From: a virus
Length of the DNA stretch: 30,028 nucleotides
Virus record (IMG/VR): IMGVR_UViG_3300037136_000061
Location: 1-30,028 of that record
Reading direction: 5' to 3' (one strand)
Every line of letters starts with the position of its first letter. The first letter of the stretch is position 1. Made by a program: the position numbers and the translations under genes. Positions 21,182 through 27,472 of this stretch are shown piece by piece. The notes under the pieces were generated by a model. That model was not told the origin of the DNA. It saw nothing but the letters and a program-made list of their open reading frames with translations, and did not search any database.

Positions 21182-21402
21182 ACCGCACCGCACTTACTTG
21201 CTTCAATCAGCTCCAAATGCTTTCGGATATAGCGCATAAACAACATAGCCTTATCCTTGGCACGGAATGTAGCATTCCCAATATCAGAGATAGGGACTGG
21301 AAACTCAAAGCCGCATTCGGTTTCGTAGTACAGGTTACCATCTAGATAACGAGTGAATAAGACAACCTGATCGCCAATCACCATTTCTTTAAGGGTTCTC
21401 AT
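21178..21402 (-). CDS. Conserved phage miniprotein (FEFPVPISD type)
   Basis: I take the ATG at 21402, preceded by AAGTGATTTTT; an in-frame GTG at 21411 is the alternative. The 74-residue product has YYETECGFEFPVPISD (about 25-40) followed by NATFRAKDKAMLFMRYIRKH, a combination I associate with small phage proteins of unknown function. An N-terminal barrel-like part (TLKEMVIGDQVVLFTRY) is visible. Role unknown. Confidence 0.6.
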   Translation of the reverse strand: MRTLKEMVIGDQVVLFTRYLDGNLYYETECGFEFPVPISDIGNATFRAKDKAMLFMRYIRKHLELIEASKCGAV

Positions 21403-21407
21403 AAAAA

Positions 21408-21572
21408 TCACTTCTGGGTTTTGGCCAATAGCCGACGATATTCTTTGCCCTGGTAGGCTTCTTGCTTCTTTATCTTTTGGTCGATGGGAACCTTGTCATA
21501 AGCTTCTTGCCTTTCCTTTGCAGCTGCTCGTCGTTTTTCAATTCTCTGCGGGAAATTCGGTCGGGATGCCAT
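21408..21572 (-). CDS. Small basic helical protein, 54 residues
   Basis: The start at 21572 has AAGGAG 7 bases upstream; the frame-matching start at 21602 lies inside the neighbour. The product is rich in Lys/Arg (QRIEKRRAAAKERQEAYDKV), likely one long helix, perhaps nucleic-acid binding. Its stop lies within the start signal of the next gene. Confidence 0.55.
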   Translation of the reverse strand: MASRPNFPQRIEKRRAAAKERQEAYDKVPIDQKIKKQEAYQGKEYRRLLAKTQK

Positions 21573-21573
21573 A

Positions 21574-21729
21574 TTACTTCTCCTTCTTTTTTGCGTTACC
21601 ATATGCGGCTACCAGAAATGCGTTCATGAGCGTAAAAACAATCCAAAGAGCCGGACTATCTCGTAAAACCTGAATGCTAACTGTGCCAAACAGAAATCCT
21701 TGGGCCAGTATAAACGTGAGTGCTGACAT
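21574..21729 (-). CDS. Small two-helix membrane protein, 51 residues
   Basis: The product MSALTFILAQGFLFGTVSIQ... has two hydrophobic segments (about 3-20 and 27-43) and a Lys-rich end (GNAKKKEK). AAGGTGA lies 9 bases upstream. It sits in register between two other small genes, and its 3' end carries the AAGGAG of the next one. A phage membrane miniprotein of unknown role. Confidence 0.6.
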   Translation of the reverse strand: MSALTFILAQGFLFGTVSIQVLRDSPALWIVFTLMNAFLVAAYGNAKKKEK

Positions 21730-21732
21730 AGG

Positions 21733-21912
21733 TCATTTCACCTTGTTTTCGAGGTTGAAGACTTCGGTCAGCTCATCCAATTCTTCGATATATTCCATAT
21801 AAGCTGCCTTTTCTTTAGGCCAGCCTTCTGGAGTAAAATCCATATTTTCTAATATATTGCCTGCATTACGTACACTTTCACTTCGCAACTTTGTCCATTT
21901 TTCCCTATTCAT
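21733..21912 (-). CDS. Small acidic protein, 59 residues
   Basis: AGGAG stands 6-7 bases before the ATG, which overlaps the preceding stop by 8 bases. The product begins MNREKWTKLRSESVRNAGNI and has an acidic helical end (YMEYIEELDELTEVFNLENK). It is soluble. Function unknown. Confidence 0.62.
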   Translation of the reverse strand: MNREKWTKLRSESVRNAGNILENMDFTPEGWPKEKAAYMEYIEELDELTEVFNLENKVK

Positions 21913-22132
21913 TGAAAACTCCTACTTTGCTATAAACGGTTATTCGGCCACCACCAAGATCAATATACCATGCCTCAGACGCCGCTGCAAGTGCATAGGT
22001 ACCAAGCCGCTCAACATCCATTGCACCATCGAATTCCACTAACCCCTCATGGATCGCATCACGCAGTTCTGTGGTTGCGAATTTGATAGCTTTCTCTTTC
22101 TGCAAGACTGTGAGTTCATTGAAATTTTTCAT
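21905..22132 (-). CDS. Hypothetical protein, 75 residues
   Basis: The start at 22132 lies in TAATG, overlapping the preceding stop, with GAGG 7 bases upstream. The product has an N-terminal helix (NELTVLQKEKAIKFATTELR), a middle with LGTYALAAASEAWYIDLGGG and a C-terminal strand (RITVYSKVGVF). Alpha/beta and soluble; not recognised. Confidence 0.6.
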   Translation of the reverse strand: MKNFNELTVLQKEKAIKFATTELRDAIHEGLVEFDGAMDVERLGTYALAAASEAWYIDLGGGRITVYSKVGVFNE

Positions 22133-22347
22133 TACGCTGCCTCTTTCTTTAACATAGAATTCACTTCTGTTAAAATACACTTTTCAAGATAAGAAATCCA
22201 CGACTCCCTATTCATATACGGGCTATCTTTGGTAGCATTAGCTGCCCATTGATCATTCCATCCCGCACTCGTTGTTTGGTTTGCGGCCTTCAATTCGTCC
22301 ATATATACACGAAGTTTATAGTTTTTTTGGCTTCTACGATCCCGCAT
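22132..22347 (-). CDS. Hypothetical protein, 71 residues
   Basis: GGAGG lies in the end of the preceding gene, about 4 bases before the ATG. The protein is basic at the start (MRDRRSQKNYKLRVYMDEL), then has a Trp/Asn-rich centre (GWNDQWAANATKDSPYMNRE) and a helical end (YLEKCILTEVNSMLKKE). Function unknown. Confidence 0.58.
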   Translation of the reverse strand: MRDRRSQKNYKLRVYMDELKAANQTTSAGWNDQWAANATKDSPYMNRESWISYLEKCILTEVNSMLKKEAA

Positions 22348-22577
22348 TATTCCTCCGGTCTCTTAGGTTTAGGCGCTTGATTGGTGAACCAGGCTTCCCC
22401 AGTCCAGTAATGCTTTTCCATCGCTTCAAACAGAGCCTTATGGTCTTGAGACAACTCAGTTAGCTTAAGCAGTTCGAGTTCAGCCTTTTTCGCTTTTGAG
22501 TATGCCTTGGGGTCATCGCCCATTGAAGCATACCAGTCATGTTTGTCGAGCAAATCGTAATAATCACGAAGATTCAT
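22347..22577 (-). CDS. Hypothetical protein, 76 residues
   Basis: This is a helical, acidic/basic-alternating protein (LRDYYDLLDKHDWYASMGDD, then KKAELELLKLTELSQDHKAL) with a Pro/Lys-rich end (APKPKRPEE). The ATG follows the upstream stop region with a four-base overlap. Function unknown. Confidence 0.58.
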   Translation of the reverse strand: MNLRDYYDLLDKHDWYASMGDDPKAYSKAKKAELELLKLTELSQDHKALFEAMEKHYWTGEAWFTNQAPKPKRPEE

Positions 22578-22795
22578 TGGGTTTGTTCCTCATTTTCTAC
22601 TGTTCGCGTTTCTTCTGTATGCCATGACGCTTCGTCCACATAGCATCTTTTGTGTCTTGGCATCTGTTTTTTATTATCCTTTTCGAGATCTTCGAGCCAA
22701 GCCATTATTCCACGATCATCGGGATAGTCGAGGGTTTGGGTAGTAGAGAACCCATCTAAGCATTGAATTGATAGAATAAGAATGTAAGTAAGCAT
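22574..22795 (-). CDS. Small exported or anchored protein, 73 residues
   Basis: The start at 22795 follows GGAAGTGAATTT, one of the recurrent start signals; a longer frame from 22897 overlaps the neighbour and is rejected. The N-terminus (MLTYILILSIQCLDGFSTT) is a short hydrophobic anchor or signal, followed by an acidic helical part (GIMAWLEDLEKDNKKQM) and an acidic tail. Function unknown. Confidence 0.52.
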   Translation of the reverse strand: MLTYILILSIQCLDGFSTTQTLDYPDDRGIMAWLEDLEKDNKKQMPRHKRCYVDEASWHTEETRTVENEEQTQ

Positions 22796-22811
22796 AAATT
22801 CACTTCCCAGT

Positions 22812-23183
22812 TTACAGATACTTATAGTTCTTTTTGATCCACCCGGCAATGCTCTTGAAACTAGCGCCGCTATCGTTGGCGGCTGCAAGGTTGCCAAACT
22901 TCTGTATCTTCTTGCCCACTTTTAGCCTGACGCCACGCCCAGTAGCCTCATCATCGCTAAACATGGGAGTTCCGTCCGGTGTCTCGATACCGCATTTTTC
23001 CTGGTCAAAACCATCTTTAAGTAGTTGACCATGTAAAAGGTTAAATTCGCTCACCTTGCTGATTTCTCCCAATACGCCTAGGCAGCAATAGCAATCATCT
23101 TCATCTTTGAGTCTTTTCTGTCCTTGCTTATACTTGCCACTCAACAATGCCTTAATCCACTTGTCAGCTTTTGCTTTTTTCAT
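22812..23183 (-). CDS. Phage protein of the 'YCCLGVLGE' type
   Basis: The 123-residue product shows a pattern seen in many small phage proteins: an N-terminal KWIKALLSGKYKQGQKRLKD, then CYCCLGVLGEI (about 31-41), a central KCGIETPDGTP and a C-terminal NLAAANDSGASFKSIAGWI (about 98-116). AGGAAATT precedes the ATG. The conserved Cys pair and ND(S/G) strip are shared in spirit with the next-but-one gene (CCALGHCG, KINDGEHP). Biochemical role is unknown. Confidence 0.62.
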   Translation of the reverse strand: MKKAKADKWIKALLSGKYKQGQKRLKDEDDCYCCLGVLGEISKVSEFNLLHGQLLKDGFDQEKCGIETPDGTPMFSDDEATGRGVRLKVGKKIQKFGNLAAANDSGASFKSIAGWIKKNYKYL

Positions 23184-23310
23184 AATTTCCTACTTTCCTA
23201 TTCATTTGTTTAAAGTACGTTTTACAATCCCTGCACACCGGAAGCCTCATTCTCTTCTTTCGCTTCAGATGCTTGCCACACTGCACGCATGCATTTCGGA
23301 ACGATTTCAC
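23164..23310 (-). CDS. Zinc-ribbon micropeptide, 48 residues
   Basis: A GTG start at 23310 overlaps the preceding TGA (GTGA). The product has CVQCGKHLKRKKRMRLPVC-type spacing: cysteines 8 and 11, then 26 and 29, with nine Lys/Arg between, a compact zinc ribbon likely to touch nucleic acid. It overlaps the next gene's start by 20 bases. Real expression depends on the GTG being used. Confidence 0.55.
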   Translation of the reverse strand: MKSFRNACVQCGKHLKRKKRMRLPVCRDCKTYFKQMNRKVGNYEKSKS

Positions 23311-23591
23311 TTTTGAGCCTTTTTGAGATCCTTTAGCGCGGCGAGGATACGGGCACGGGGAGTCTTTTGGAGATAAAGAGGATGCTCGCCATCATTGATT
23401 TTGACTACCGTACTACCCGTTCTTAGCATCTCGCCCAAAGCCTTAGCTTCTGGCCCACCAACGCCAAGCCCGCGCTCTCCGCAATGGCCTAGAGCGCAAC
23501 ATTTGGTTCCTATGGTATATTGGCCCGTTGTCCATTTACTTGAGGGAATCGCCTTAAACTTATTGATAAAATAATCTACAGTGTACTTCAT
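23307..23591 (-). CDS. Phage protein of the 'CCALGHCGERG' type
   Basis: I take the ATG at 23591, preceded by AAGTGATTTTT. The 94-residue product contains IGTKCCALGHCGERGLG (about 27-43), VVKINDGEHPLYLQKTPRAR (about 62-81) and ILAALKDLKKAQ. The order 'C-A-L-G-H ... NDG ... tPr.RilaAL.dL' resembles small proteins near DUF6197 in phages and bacteria. It lies just downstream of a terminator, so it needs its own promoter or read-through. Function unknown. Confidence 0.62.
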   Translation of the reverse strand: MKYTVDYFINKFKAIPSSKWTTGQYTIGTKCCALGHCGERGLGVGGPEAKALGEMLRTGSTVVKINDGEHPLYLQKTPRARILAALKDLKKAQK

Positions 23592-23614
23592 AAAAATCAC
23601 TTTTGCCTTTCTTT

Positions 23615-23646
23615 AAAAACCCCTCCACTGTTTCCAGTAGAGGGGT
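23615..23646 (-). terminator. Rho-independent terminator of the PA14 lipoprotein gene
   Basis: On the minus strand a 7-bp GC-rich stem (ACCCCTC/GAGGGGT) extends through one mismatch into a further 4-bp stem (ACTG/CAGT) with a four-base loop, then a run of five T at 23619-23615. It lies 40 bases downstream of the PA14 stop. Confidence 0.85.
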
Positions 23647-23686
23647 CCGAGTGAGGTCATTCGGGGGAGAATGACCAGGGGGAAAA

Positions 23687-24376
23687 TTAATGATACAGAT
23701 TCTCTGAAGGAAGCAATGCGCTATCCATGTTCACGATAAGAGACTGATTGCCACCACCTTGAAAGTAATCAATCTCAAAAGTGTGAACCGTGTCCTGCAA
23801 GTGCCTTTGACCGGTTACATCGGTAGCCCCATGAAGTCCATCATTTGCGACTACCAAAGTTCCATCCACGTACAGATTTGACCCATCGTCACTAGTCACG
23901 TCAAACTCATGAAAACTGTCCGTTGCAATGACTAGATAGCCGGTACACTTCAAGATAAACCATGTTTGGTATACCGTAGCTAGAGCGGGGGGCAAAACAT
24001 TCAACCCGGCGGTTACCGACGCATTGGGTTGATTAAATGGCACCGAAGATGTAAATACGCCCACATTGGTTAGAACTGGCGCGACACCACCATTCGCTGT
24101 AGCCGTGATGCCCGTAGTCGTTTGAGGCACGGTATACAAGTTGCAGGTAAGCCCTGGGTCAATCGTTTCTTGCCCATTAGACGTTCGCCATGCATTATAG
24201 TCATTCACGATGCCTTGCACTGTATCAGGCGTTGTGGACGTAGCTGAGGCACCGGGGGCGCTAGCGGGTCCTTGCGCTCCCTGCCCGCACCCAGCGATAC
24301 CCCATGAAACGGCAATGATTGCCATGATAAAGAAAAGTGCTGCTTGTAGTTTATCTTCGATTCTGATTTTGTTCAT
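23687..24376 (-). CDS. Lipoprotein with PA14-like carbohydrate-binding domain
   Basis: The start at 24376 has AAGGAT 5 bases upstream; a longer frame from 24442 lacks a site. The 229-residue product has a signal peptide ending in a perfect lipobox (IAGC, C30), a Gly/Ala/Pro linker (QGAQGPASAPGAS) and a middle domain (NDYNAWRTSNGQETI, TCNLYTVPQTTT). A C-terminal PA14-like region follows: FHEFDVTSDDGSNLYVDG (155-172, with the Asp pair typical of calcium-linked PA14 folds), NDGLHG, and HTFEIDYFQGGG. PA14 domains often bind glycans on surfaces. It has its own terminator, an isolated 'moron' layout. Outer-membrane display and host-surface change are inferred. Confidence 0.75.
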   Translation of the reverse strand: MNKIRIEDKLQAALFFIMAIIAVSWGIAGCGQGAQGPASAPGASATSTTPDTVQGIVNDYNAWRTSNGQETIDPGLTCNLYTVPQTTTGITATANGGVAPVLTNVGVFTSSVPFNQPNASVTAGLNVLPPALATVYQTWFILKCTGYLVIATDSFHEFDVTSDDGSNLYVDGTLVVANDGLHGATDVTGQRHLQDTVHTFEIDYFQGGGNQSLIVNMDSALLPSENLYH

Positions 24377-24487
24377 AATATCCTTAGTCTCCTTGGTACT
24401 ATGTATTGCAGTTTCGAGGCCAACTTCGTATCTTGTTTTCATTCACGATTTTTTATTAGCACTGTTTAACTTATGATCAGGTGACAA

Positions 24488-24880
24488 TTAACGTTCATAT
24501 TTCGGACAATAATCTGAGTGAATGGAAGATTTTACAGAGTCCGAACCGCATTCACACAACTTTGCCTTAATGGGTTCTGGTTCAGCTTTAGCCAAATACT
24601 CTTTTGGCATAGGCGTATATCCAGCTATGGAGTGATTGTAGGCTCCTCCACTCGGGAGGGTATAGCTTCCATTCCCAGCTTGTAACTGTTGAAGAGTAGT
24701 ATTTTTGCCTACCACTCTAAACGTAGACTCGTGGTCATTGCCATCCACCACCTCCAAAGGCTCAATGAAGTCGCCAGTCGTACTAAGTAGCTTTTTTGCT
24801 ACGGTATAGAATTTGCCTTTAACCCAACCATCGCCAGTATGGTTGCCCAAATATTCTACGACATCACCCACTTGAATCAT
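24488..24880 (-). CDS. SH3-like plus Cys/His C-terminal motif protein
   Basis: The start at 24880 has AGAGGG 8 bases upstream. The 130-residue product begins MIQVGDVVEYLGNHTGDGWV, a small-barrel opening, with KFYTVAKKLL next. The C-terminus, LCECGSDSVKSSIHSDYCP (about 108-126), contains a CxC...H..YC metal-binding motif often seen in phage miniproteins. A related motif occurs in the 27473-27940 product. Function unknown; its ATG lies within the end of the upstream gene. Confidence 0.6.
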   Translation of the reverse strand: MIQVGDVVEYLGNHTGDGWVKGKFYTVAKKLLSTTGDFIEPLEVVDGNDHESTFRVVGKNTTLQQLQAGNGSYTLPSGGAYNHSIAGYTPMPKEYLAKAEPEPIKAKLCECGSDSVKSSIHSDYCPKYER

Positions 24881-25172
24881 ATGGATTCCCTCTCTTTCCA
24901 AAAAGTTTGTATTCTAAATCAAGCGCAGGAAGCGTAGCTTGAGCGCCTAATTTTCTCATGACTTCATATATATGCAAGTTCTTTTTTCTCTCTTCGCTGA
25001 CTTCTTCAGCTTTTATTAAGTTCTGAAATGTAAAACCGCCCTCACCGCATGTCGGATGGAGGAGCACTAAGATGGAATTGTCGGATATCCCAGACAACTT
25101 CACTATTTTCATAGGTCTTGTTCCCCACACGCTATTATTCAGAGAATAGACCTCATCGCCCACCTCGAACAT
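24864..25172 (-). CDS. SH3-like barrel protein, 102 residues
   Basis: GAGGTGA lies 5 bases before the ATG. The product starts MFEVGDEVYSLNNSVWGTRP and continues MKIVKLSG and SILVLLHPTCGEGGFTFQNL, the strand order of a small SH3/KOW-type barrel, then a charged helical tail (VSEERKKNLHIYEVMRKLG). It precedes a second barrel-type gene and may be a distant relative of it. Function unknown. Confidence 0.58.
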   Translation of the reverse strand: MFEVGDEVYSLNNSVWGTRPMKIVKLSGISDNSILVLLHPTCGEGGFTFQNLIKAEEVSEERKKNLHIYEVMRKLGAQATLPALDLEYKLFGKRGNPYDSSG

Positions 25173-25201
25173 ATTCTCACCTCACTGCCTTAGTTATAAA
25201 C

Positions 25202-25345
25202 CTAGCAGGCACAATCACACCCCCCCGTTAACATACACAAGATAAAAATCGCTATTGGATATTTTGCTTGAGCCCCGCTTGGATCTGGAAACCCCCAGGT
25301 AGCGACCCCTGCGATAACCCAATAAATCAACAATGCATAAAACAT
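25202..25345 (-). CDS. Small hydrophobic protein, 47 residues
   Basis: The frame MFYALLIYWVIAGVATWGF starts after AAAGGA 6 bases upstream, inside the end of the preceding gene. It has two hydrophobic segments (1-18, 31-42) and a Cys-rich end (GGCDCAC). This frame has the better start than the longer competing frame at 25215-25412. A membrane miniprotein of unknown role. Confidence 0.55.
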   Translation of the reverse strand: MFYALLIYWVIAGVATWGFPDPSGAQAKYPIAIFILCMLTGGCDCAC

Positions 25346-25512
25346 ATGTTTTCCTTTCGTTCAACCTCGTCCGAATAGAACCCAGTCGCAACCCATACCA
25401 TCGGCACACCATTTTGCACGTCTACCTTCAAAAAACTATGTAGTTTACCAGATAGTTTGATTTCTTGAGCTAGCTCGCCGACCTCAATGACAAACTTATG
25501 GATTACAAACAT
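25327..25512 (-). CDS. Hypothetical protein, 61 residues
   Basis: GAGGA lies 7 bases before the ATG. The product is beta-rich (FVIHKFVIEVGELAQEIKL, VPMVWVATGFYSDEVERK) with no membrane segment or Cys pair, and is probably a small barrel or sheet. Its end overlaps the next gene's ribosome site and start. Function unknown. Confidence 0.58.
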   Translation of the reverse strand: MFVIHKFVIEVGELAQEIKLSGKLHSFLKVDVQNGVPMVWVATGFYSDEVERKENICFMHC

Positions 25513-25515
25513 AAA

Positions 25516-25698
25516 TCAATCCTCGCTATCGTCATTGTCTTCAATGAAGTCAGAATCCGCCGCAATCTCACGGCATAGTTGAATCAGTCTTTTACGCGCC
25601 TTAGCCTCATTAGGTGACACATCATCTTCCAAGCTATCCTGACACTCCTGCAAGTCACCAATAGTATTCTGAAATTTGCAATACCCCATGTTACCCAT
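25516..25698 (-). CDS. Conserved phage miniprotein (MGYCKFQNT type)
   Basis: The 60-residue product begins MGNMGYCKFQNTIGDLQECQ, then SPNEAKARKRLIQLCREIA and an acidic end (EDNDDSED). The order 'MgyCkFeNT..dL..C ... EA.AR..Li.LcreIa' is one I associate with small phage proteins of unknown function. GAGGTG lies 6 bases before the ATG, and the gene overlaps the upstream stop by 8 bases. Confidence 0.65.
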   Translation of the reverse strand: MGNMGYCKFQNTIGDLQECQDSLEDDVSPNEAKARKRLIQLCREIAADSDFIEDNDDSED

Positions 25699-25843
25699 GG
25701 TTCACCTCATTACCCCATTGCGGAAGACCGCGCTTCCCAAAGTCCAGGCCCTCAAAAGTCATTTCCAGTTCGATAAGAGCATCTTCGATACTCTCATACT
25801 CTGGGCTTTCGTTCAATGCTTTATAGATATCATCTTGGTTCAT
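25691..25843 (-). CDS. Small acidic protein, 50 residues
   Basis: The start at 25843 has GGGAG 9 bases upstream; a longer frame from 25876 lacks one. The product is acidic and helical (DDIYKALNESPEYESIEDAL) with a glycine-containing end (FGKRGLPQWGNEV). It is the first gene of the leftward run below HNH endonuclease 3. A leftward promoter must lie in the AT-rich 25844-25987 gap but could not be fixed. Confidence 0.55.
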   Translation of the reverse strand: MNQDDIYKALNESPEYESIEDALIELEMTFEGLDFGKRGLPQWGNEVNHG

Positions 25844-25969
25844 AATGTGTTTCTCCCTTGTTTTAGTATCTTGCAATCACAATGCCATAAATAGTTCAAT
25901 AATATCAAGTATGTGTCTTTAATAAACTGTCTAAATTTTATACTAAAAGCCAATTTTTGACATTTTCTA

Positions 25970-25978
25970 TGATATAAT
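25970..25978 (+). promoter_or_regulatory. Extended minus-10 promoter of HNH endonuclease 3
   Basis: TGATATAAT (25970-25978) is a consensus TGN-TATAAT extended minus-10. The expected start near 25985 leaves a leader of about 3 bases before the ATG at 25988. A TTGACA at 25957-25962 is only 10 bases from the hexamer and probably not its minus-35. Confidence 0.65.
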
Positions 25979-25987
25979 CTTGTTATT

Positions 25988-26632
25988 ATGAAGGAATGCA
26001 GAAATCTAACCTGTAAACAAGTTAATCCGCAAGAACTGATGGAATTCGCTATGCGCAGAGCATCCAAGGATGGCCTTCAATCTAAATGTAAATCCTGCAC
26101 AGCTATTGAGATGAAAGAATATCGTCAGACCCCAAAAGGGAAAGCTGTTGATCGTCGAGCTGCTAAGAAATATAGCCAAACCCCAAAGGGGAAAATTACT
26201 GTAATTAAAGCGCGTGCCAAATATAAGAGCGGGCCTAAGTCGAAAATCGCCCATAAGCGATACGAACAAAGCCCAAAAGGTAAAGCAACTAAAAAGCAGT
26301 ATCTGAAATCCCCAGAAGGGGTTGCTATGCAGGCTCGCGCTCAAAAAAAATATGAGCAAACTCCACAAGGAAGGGCTAAAAGCATTGCTCGTGTCGCCAA
26401 ACGGAAAGCCATTAAATTGCAAAGAACCCCGAAAGGCTTAACAAAAGAACATCACAAAGAAATTGAAGCACTTTATATTGAATCCACCGAACGAACCAAT
26501 AAAACGGGGATTCCTTACGATGTAGACCACGTAGTGCCACTACAAGGTAAAAACGTATCGGGCATGCACGCGCCTTGGAATCTTCAGGTGATTACTGCTT
26601 CCGAAAATCGCAAAAAGGGCAATAAGTTTTAA
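25988..26632 (+). CDS. HNH homing-type endonuclease 3 with PKGK repeat linker
   Basis: The 214-residue protein shares the plan of the other two HNH genes: a zinc module (C4, C9, C34, C37), a basic repeat linker with QTPKGK-type units at about 47, 64, 94 and 124, and an HNH core, YDVDHVVPL (D180-H181), MHAPWNL (H194, N198), SENRKKGNK. It is the only rightward gene in the 15.8-30 kb leftward block, separating a leftward gene's promoter region from a second leftward run. This placement and an independent promoter indicate a late insertion. The core is closest to the first HNH gene (same LQGKNV strip). Confidence 0.85.
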   Translation: MKECRNLTCKQVNPQELMEFAMRRASKDGLQSKCKSCTAIEMKEYRQTPKGKAVDRRAAKKYSQTPKGKITVIKARAKYKSGPKSKIAHKRYEQSPKGKATKKQYLKSPEGVAMQARAQKKYEQTPQGRAKSIARVAKRKAIKLQRTPKGLTKEHHKEIEALYIESTERTNKTGIPYDVDHVVPLQGKNVSGMHAPWNLQVITASENRKKGNKF

Positions 26633-26668
26633 TACAAAATCTTCCATTCTACCCCTCGGCTATTTAGT

Positions 26669-26869
26669 TTAGAATTCATATAATGCTTCCCATTCATTCT
26701 TATCATCTACAAAATGTTCGATTAATTTAATAATACCATTGCTAAGGTTTTGGTGTATTTCATTTAATTCTACATCCGAAACCTCGCCTGTTACCCTACA
26801 GCCACTCGCATAAGTCACTCGGAGAATCCGATCAGAATAGAATAATGATACTTGGCGCGGATTTTGCAT
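26669..26869 (-). CDS. Hypothetical protein, 66 residues
   Basis: The ATG directly follows the upstream TAA, with GGGAG 9 bases before it. The product starts with strands (QVSLFYSDRILRVTYASGCR) and ends in a helix (LSNGIIKLIEHFVDDKNEW). It ends the leftward run and converges on HNH endonuclease 3. Function unknown. Confidence 0.58.
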   Translation of the reverse strand: MQNPRQVSLFYSDRILRVTYASGCRVTGEVSDVELNEIHQNLSNGIIKLIEHFVDDKNEWEALYEF

Positions 26870-27085
26870 TTACTTTTTCTCCCTATAAATCCCGTGCGCG
26901 TTCGCCTCAGCTTCAGAAAAATGCCAGCTCATTTTACTGGAACGGTAAAAAACGCGCCATTCAATACGATCGTCATAGTGGCAGCATACCCATTCGTCAG
27001 GACTCCATAGGCCATCTTGATATCCCCTTATTCTTCTCAGAACGGACAAGACTTTGTTTTGTTCTTCTGAAATCAATTTAACCAT
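26870..27085 (-). CDS. Tandem paralogue 1 (SEAEAN..GIY family)
   Basis: The start at 27085 has AGGAAA 9 bases upstream; a longer frame from 27193 would overlap the neighbour. The 71-residue product has LWSPDEWVCCHYDDRIEWRV (about 26-45) and ends FSEAEANAHGIYREKK. The two upstream genes end in the same way (SQAEANALGIYRK, AEAEANLFGLYV), so the three form a tandem family with a shared C-terminal domain. No outside family is known to me. Confidence 0.6.
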   Translation of the reverse strand: MVKLISEEQNKVLSVLRRIRGYQDGLWSPDEWVCCHYDDRIEWRVFYRSSKMSWHFSEAEANAHGIYREKK

Positions 27086-27089
27086 AAAC

Positions 27090-27467
27090 TTATTTCCTAT
27101 AAATCCCCAATGCGTTCGCCTCGGCCTGGGATAATTCGTCACCTTCTCTACGATTTTGACTCGCCTGAAACCATAAGTGTCCACGACGCTCAACTATGCA
27201 AACCCATTCGTCATCGCCCCACAGGTCACCCATCTTAGGCCCTAGTCTAGTTAACACCGTCAAAAGCTTTTTAGTTTCTTCACATCCGATTTTCTTGGCT
27301 CGCTCTATGGAGGTCAATAGCACATGCGGAAAATCCTTTGGATAGTTGTCACTCCAGTGAGCACGCTTCTTGAAAGGCGGAGGTTTCTGGGCATTATGAA
27401 TGTTGTTAATTCCCTCCGCATCCTCGAATGCTTGCATCAACTCTCTAACTTGTTGTAGGATTGACAT
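27090..27467 (-). CDS. Tandem paralogue 2 (SEAEAN..GIY family)
   Basis: The ATG at 27467 follows AAGTGATTTTT and overlaps the preceding stop region. The 125-residue product has an N-terminal helical part (LQQVRELMQAFEDAEGINN) and a middle with KKLLTVLTRLGPKMGDLWG. The family C-terminus follows: DDEWVCIVERRGHLWFQASQ and LSQAEANALGIYRK. It is the middle copy and longer than the first by an extra N-terminal section. Function unknown. Confidence 0.6.
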   Translation of the reverse strand: MSILQQVRELMQAFEDAEGINNIHNAQKPPPFKKRAHWSDNYPKDFPHVLLTSIERAKKIGCEETKKLLTVLTRLGPKMGDLWGDDEWVCIVERRGHLWFQASQNRREGDELSQAEANALGIYRK

Positions 27468-27472
27468 AAAAA

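Noticed and set aside
25215-25412. Leftward 65-codon frame
   Set aside because: It overlaps two genes with better starts (25327-25512 and 25202-25345), has no ribosome site and a composition rich in Arg/Gly typical of a shadow frame.
25844-25987. Leftward promoter opposite HNH gene 3
   Set aside because: The stretch is AT-rich and offers several weak minus-10 sequences, but no pair with acceptable spacing could be fixed.
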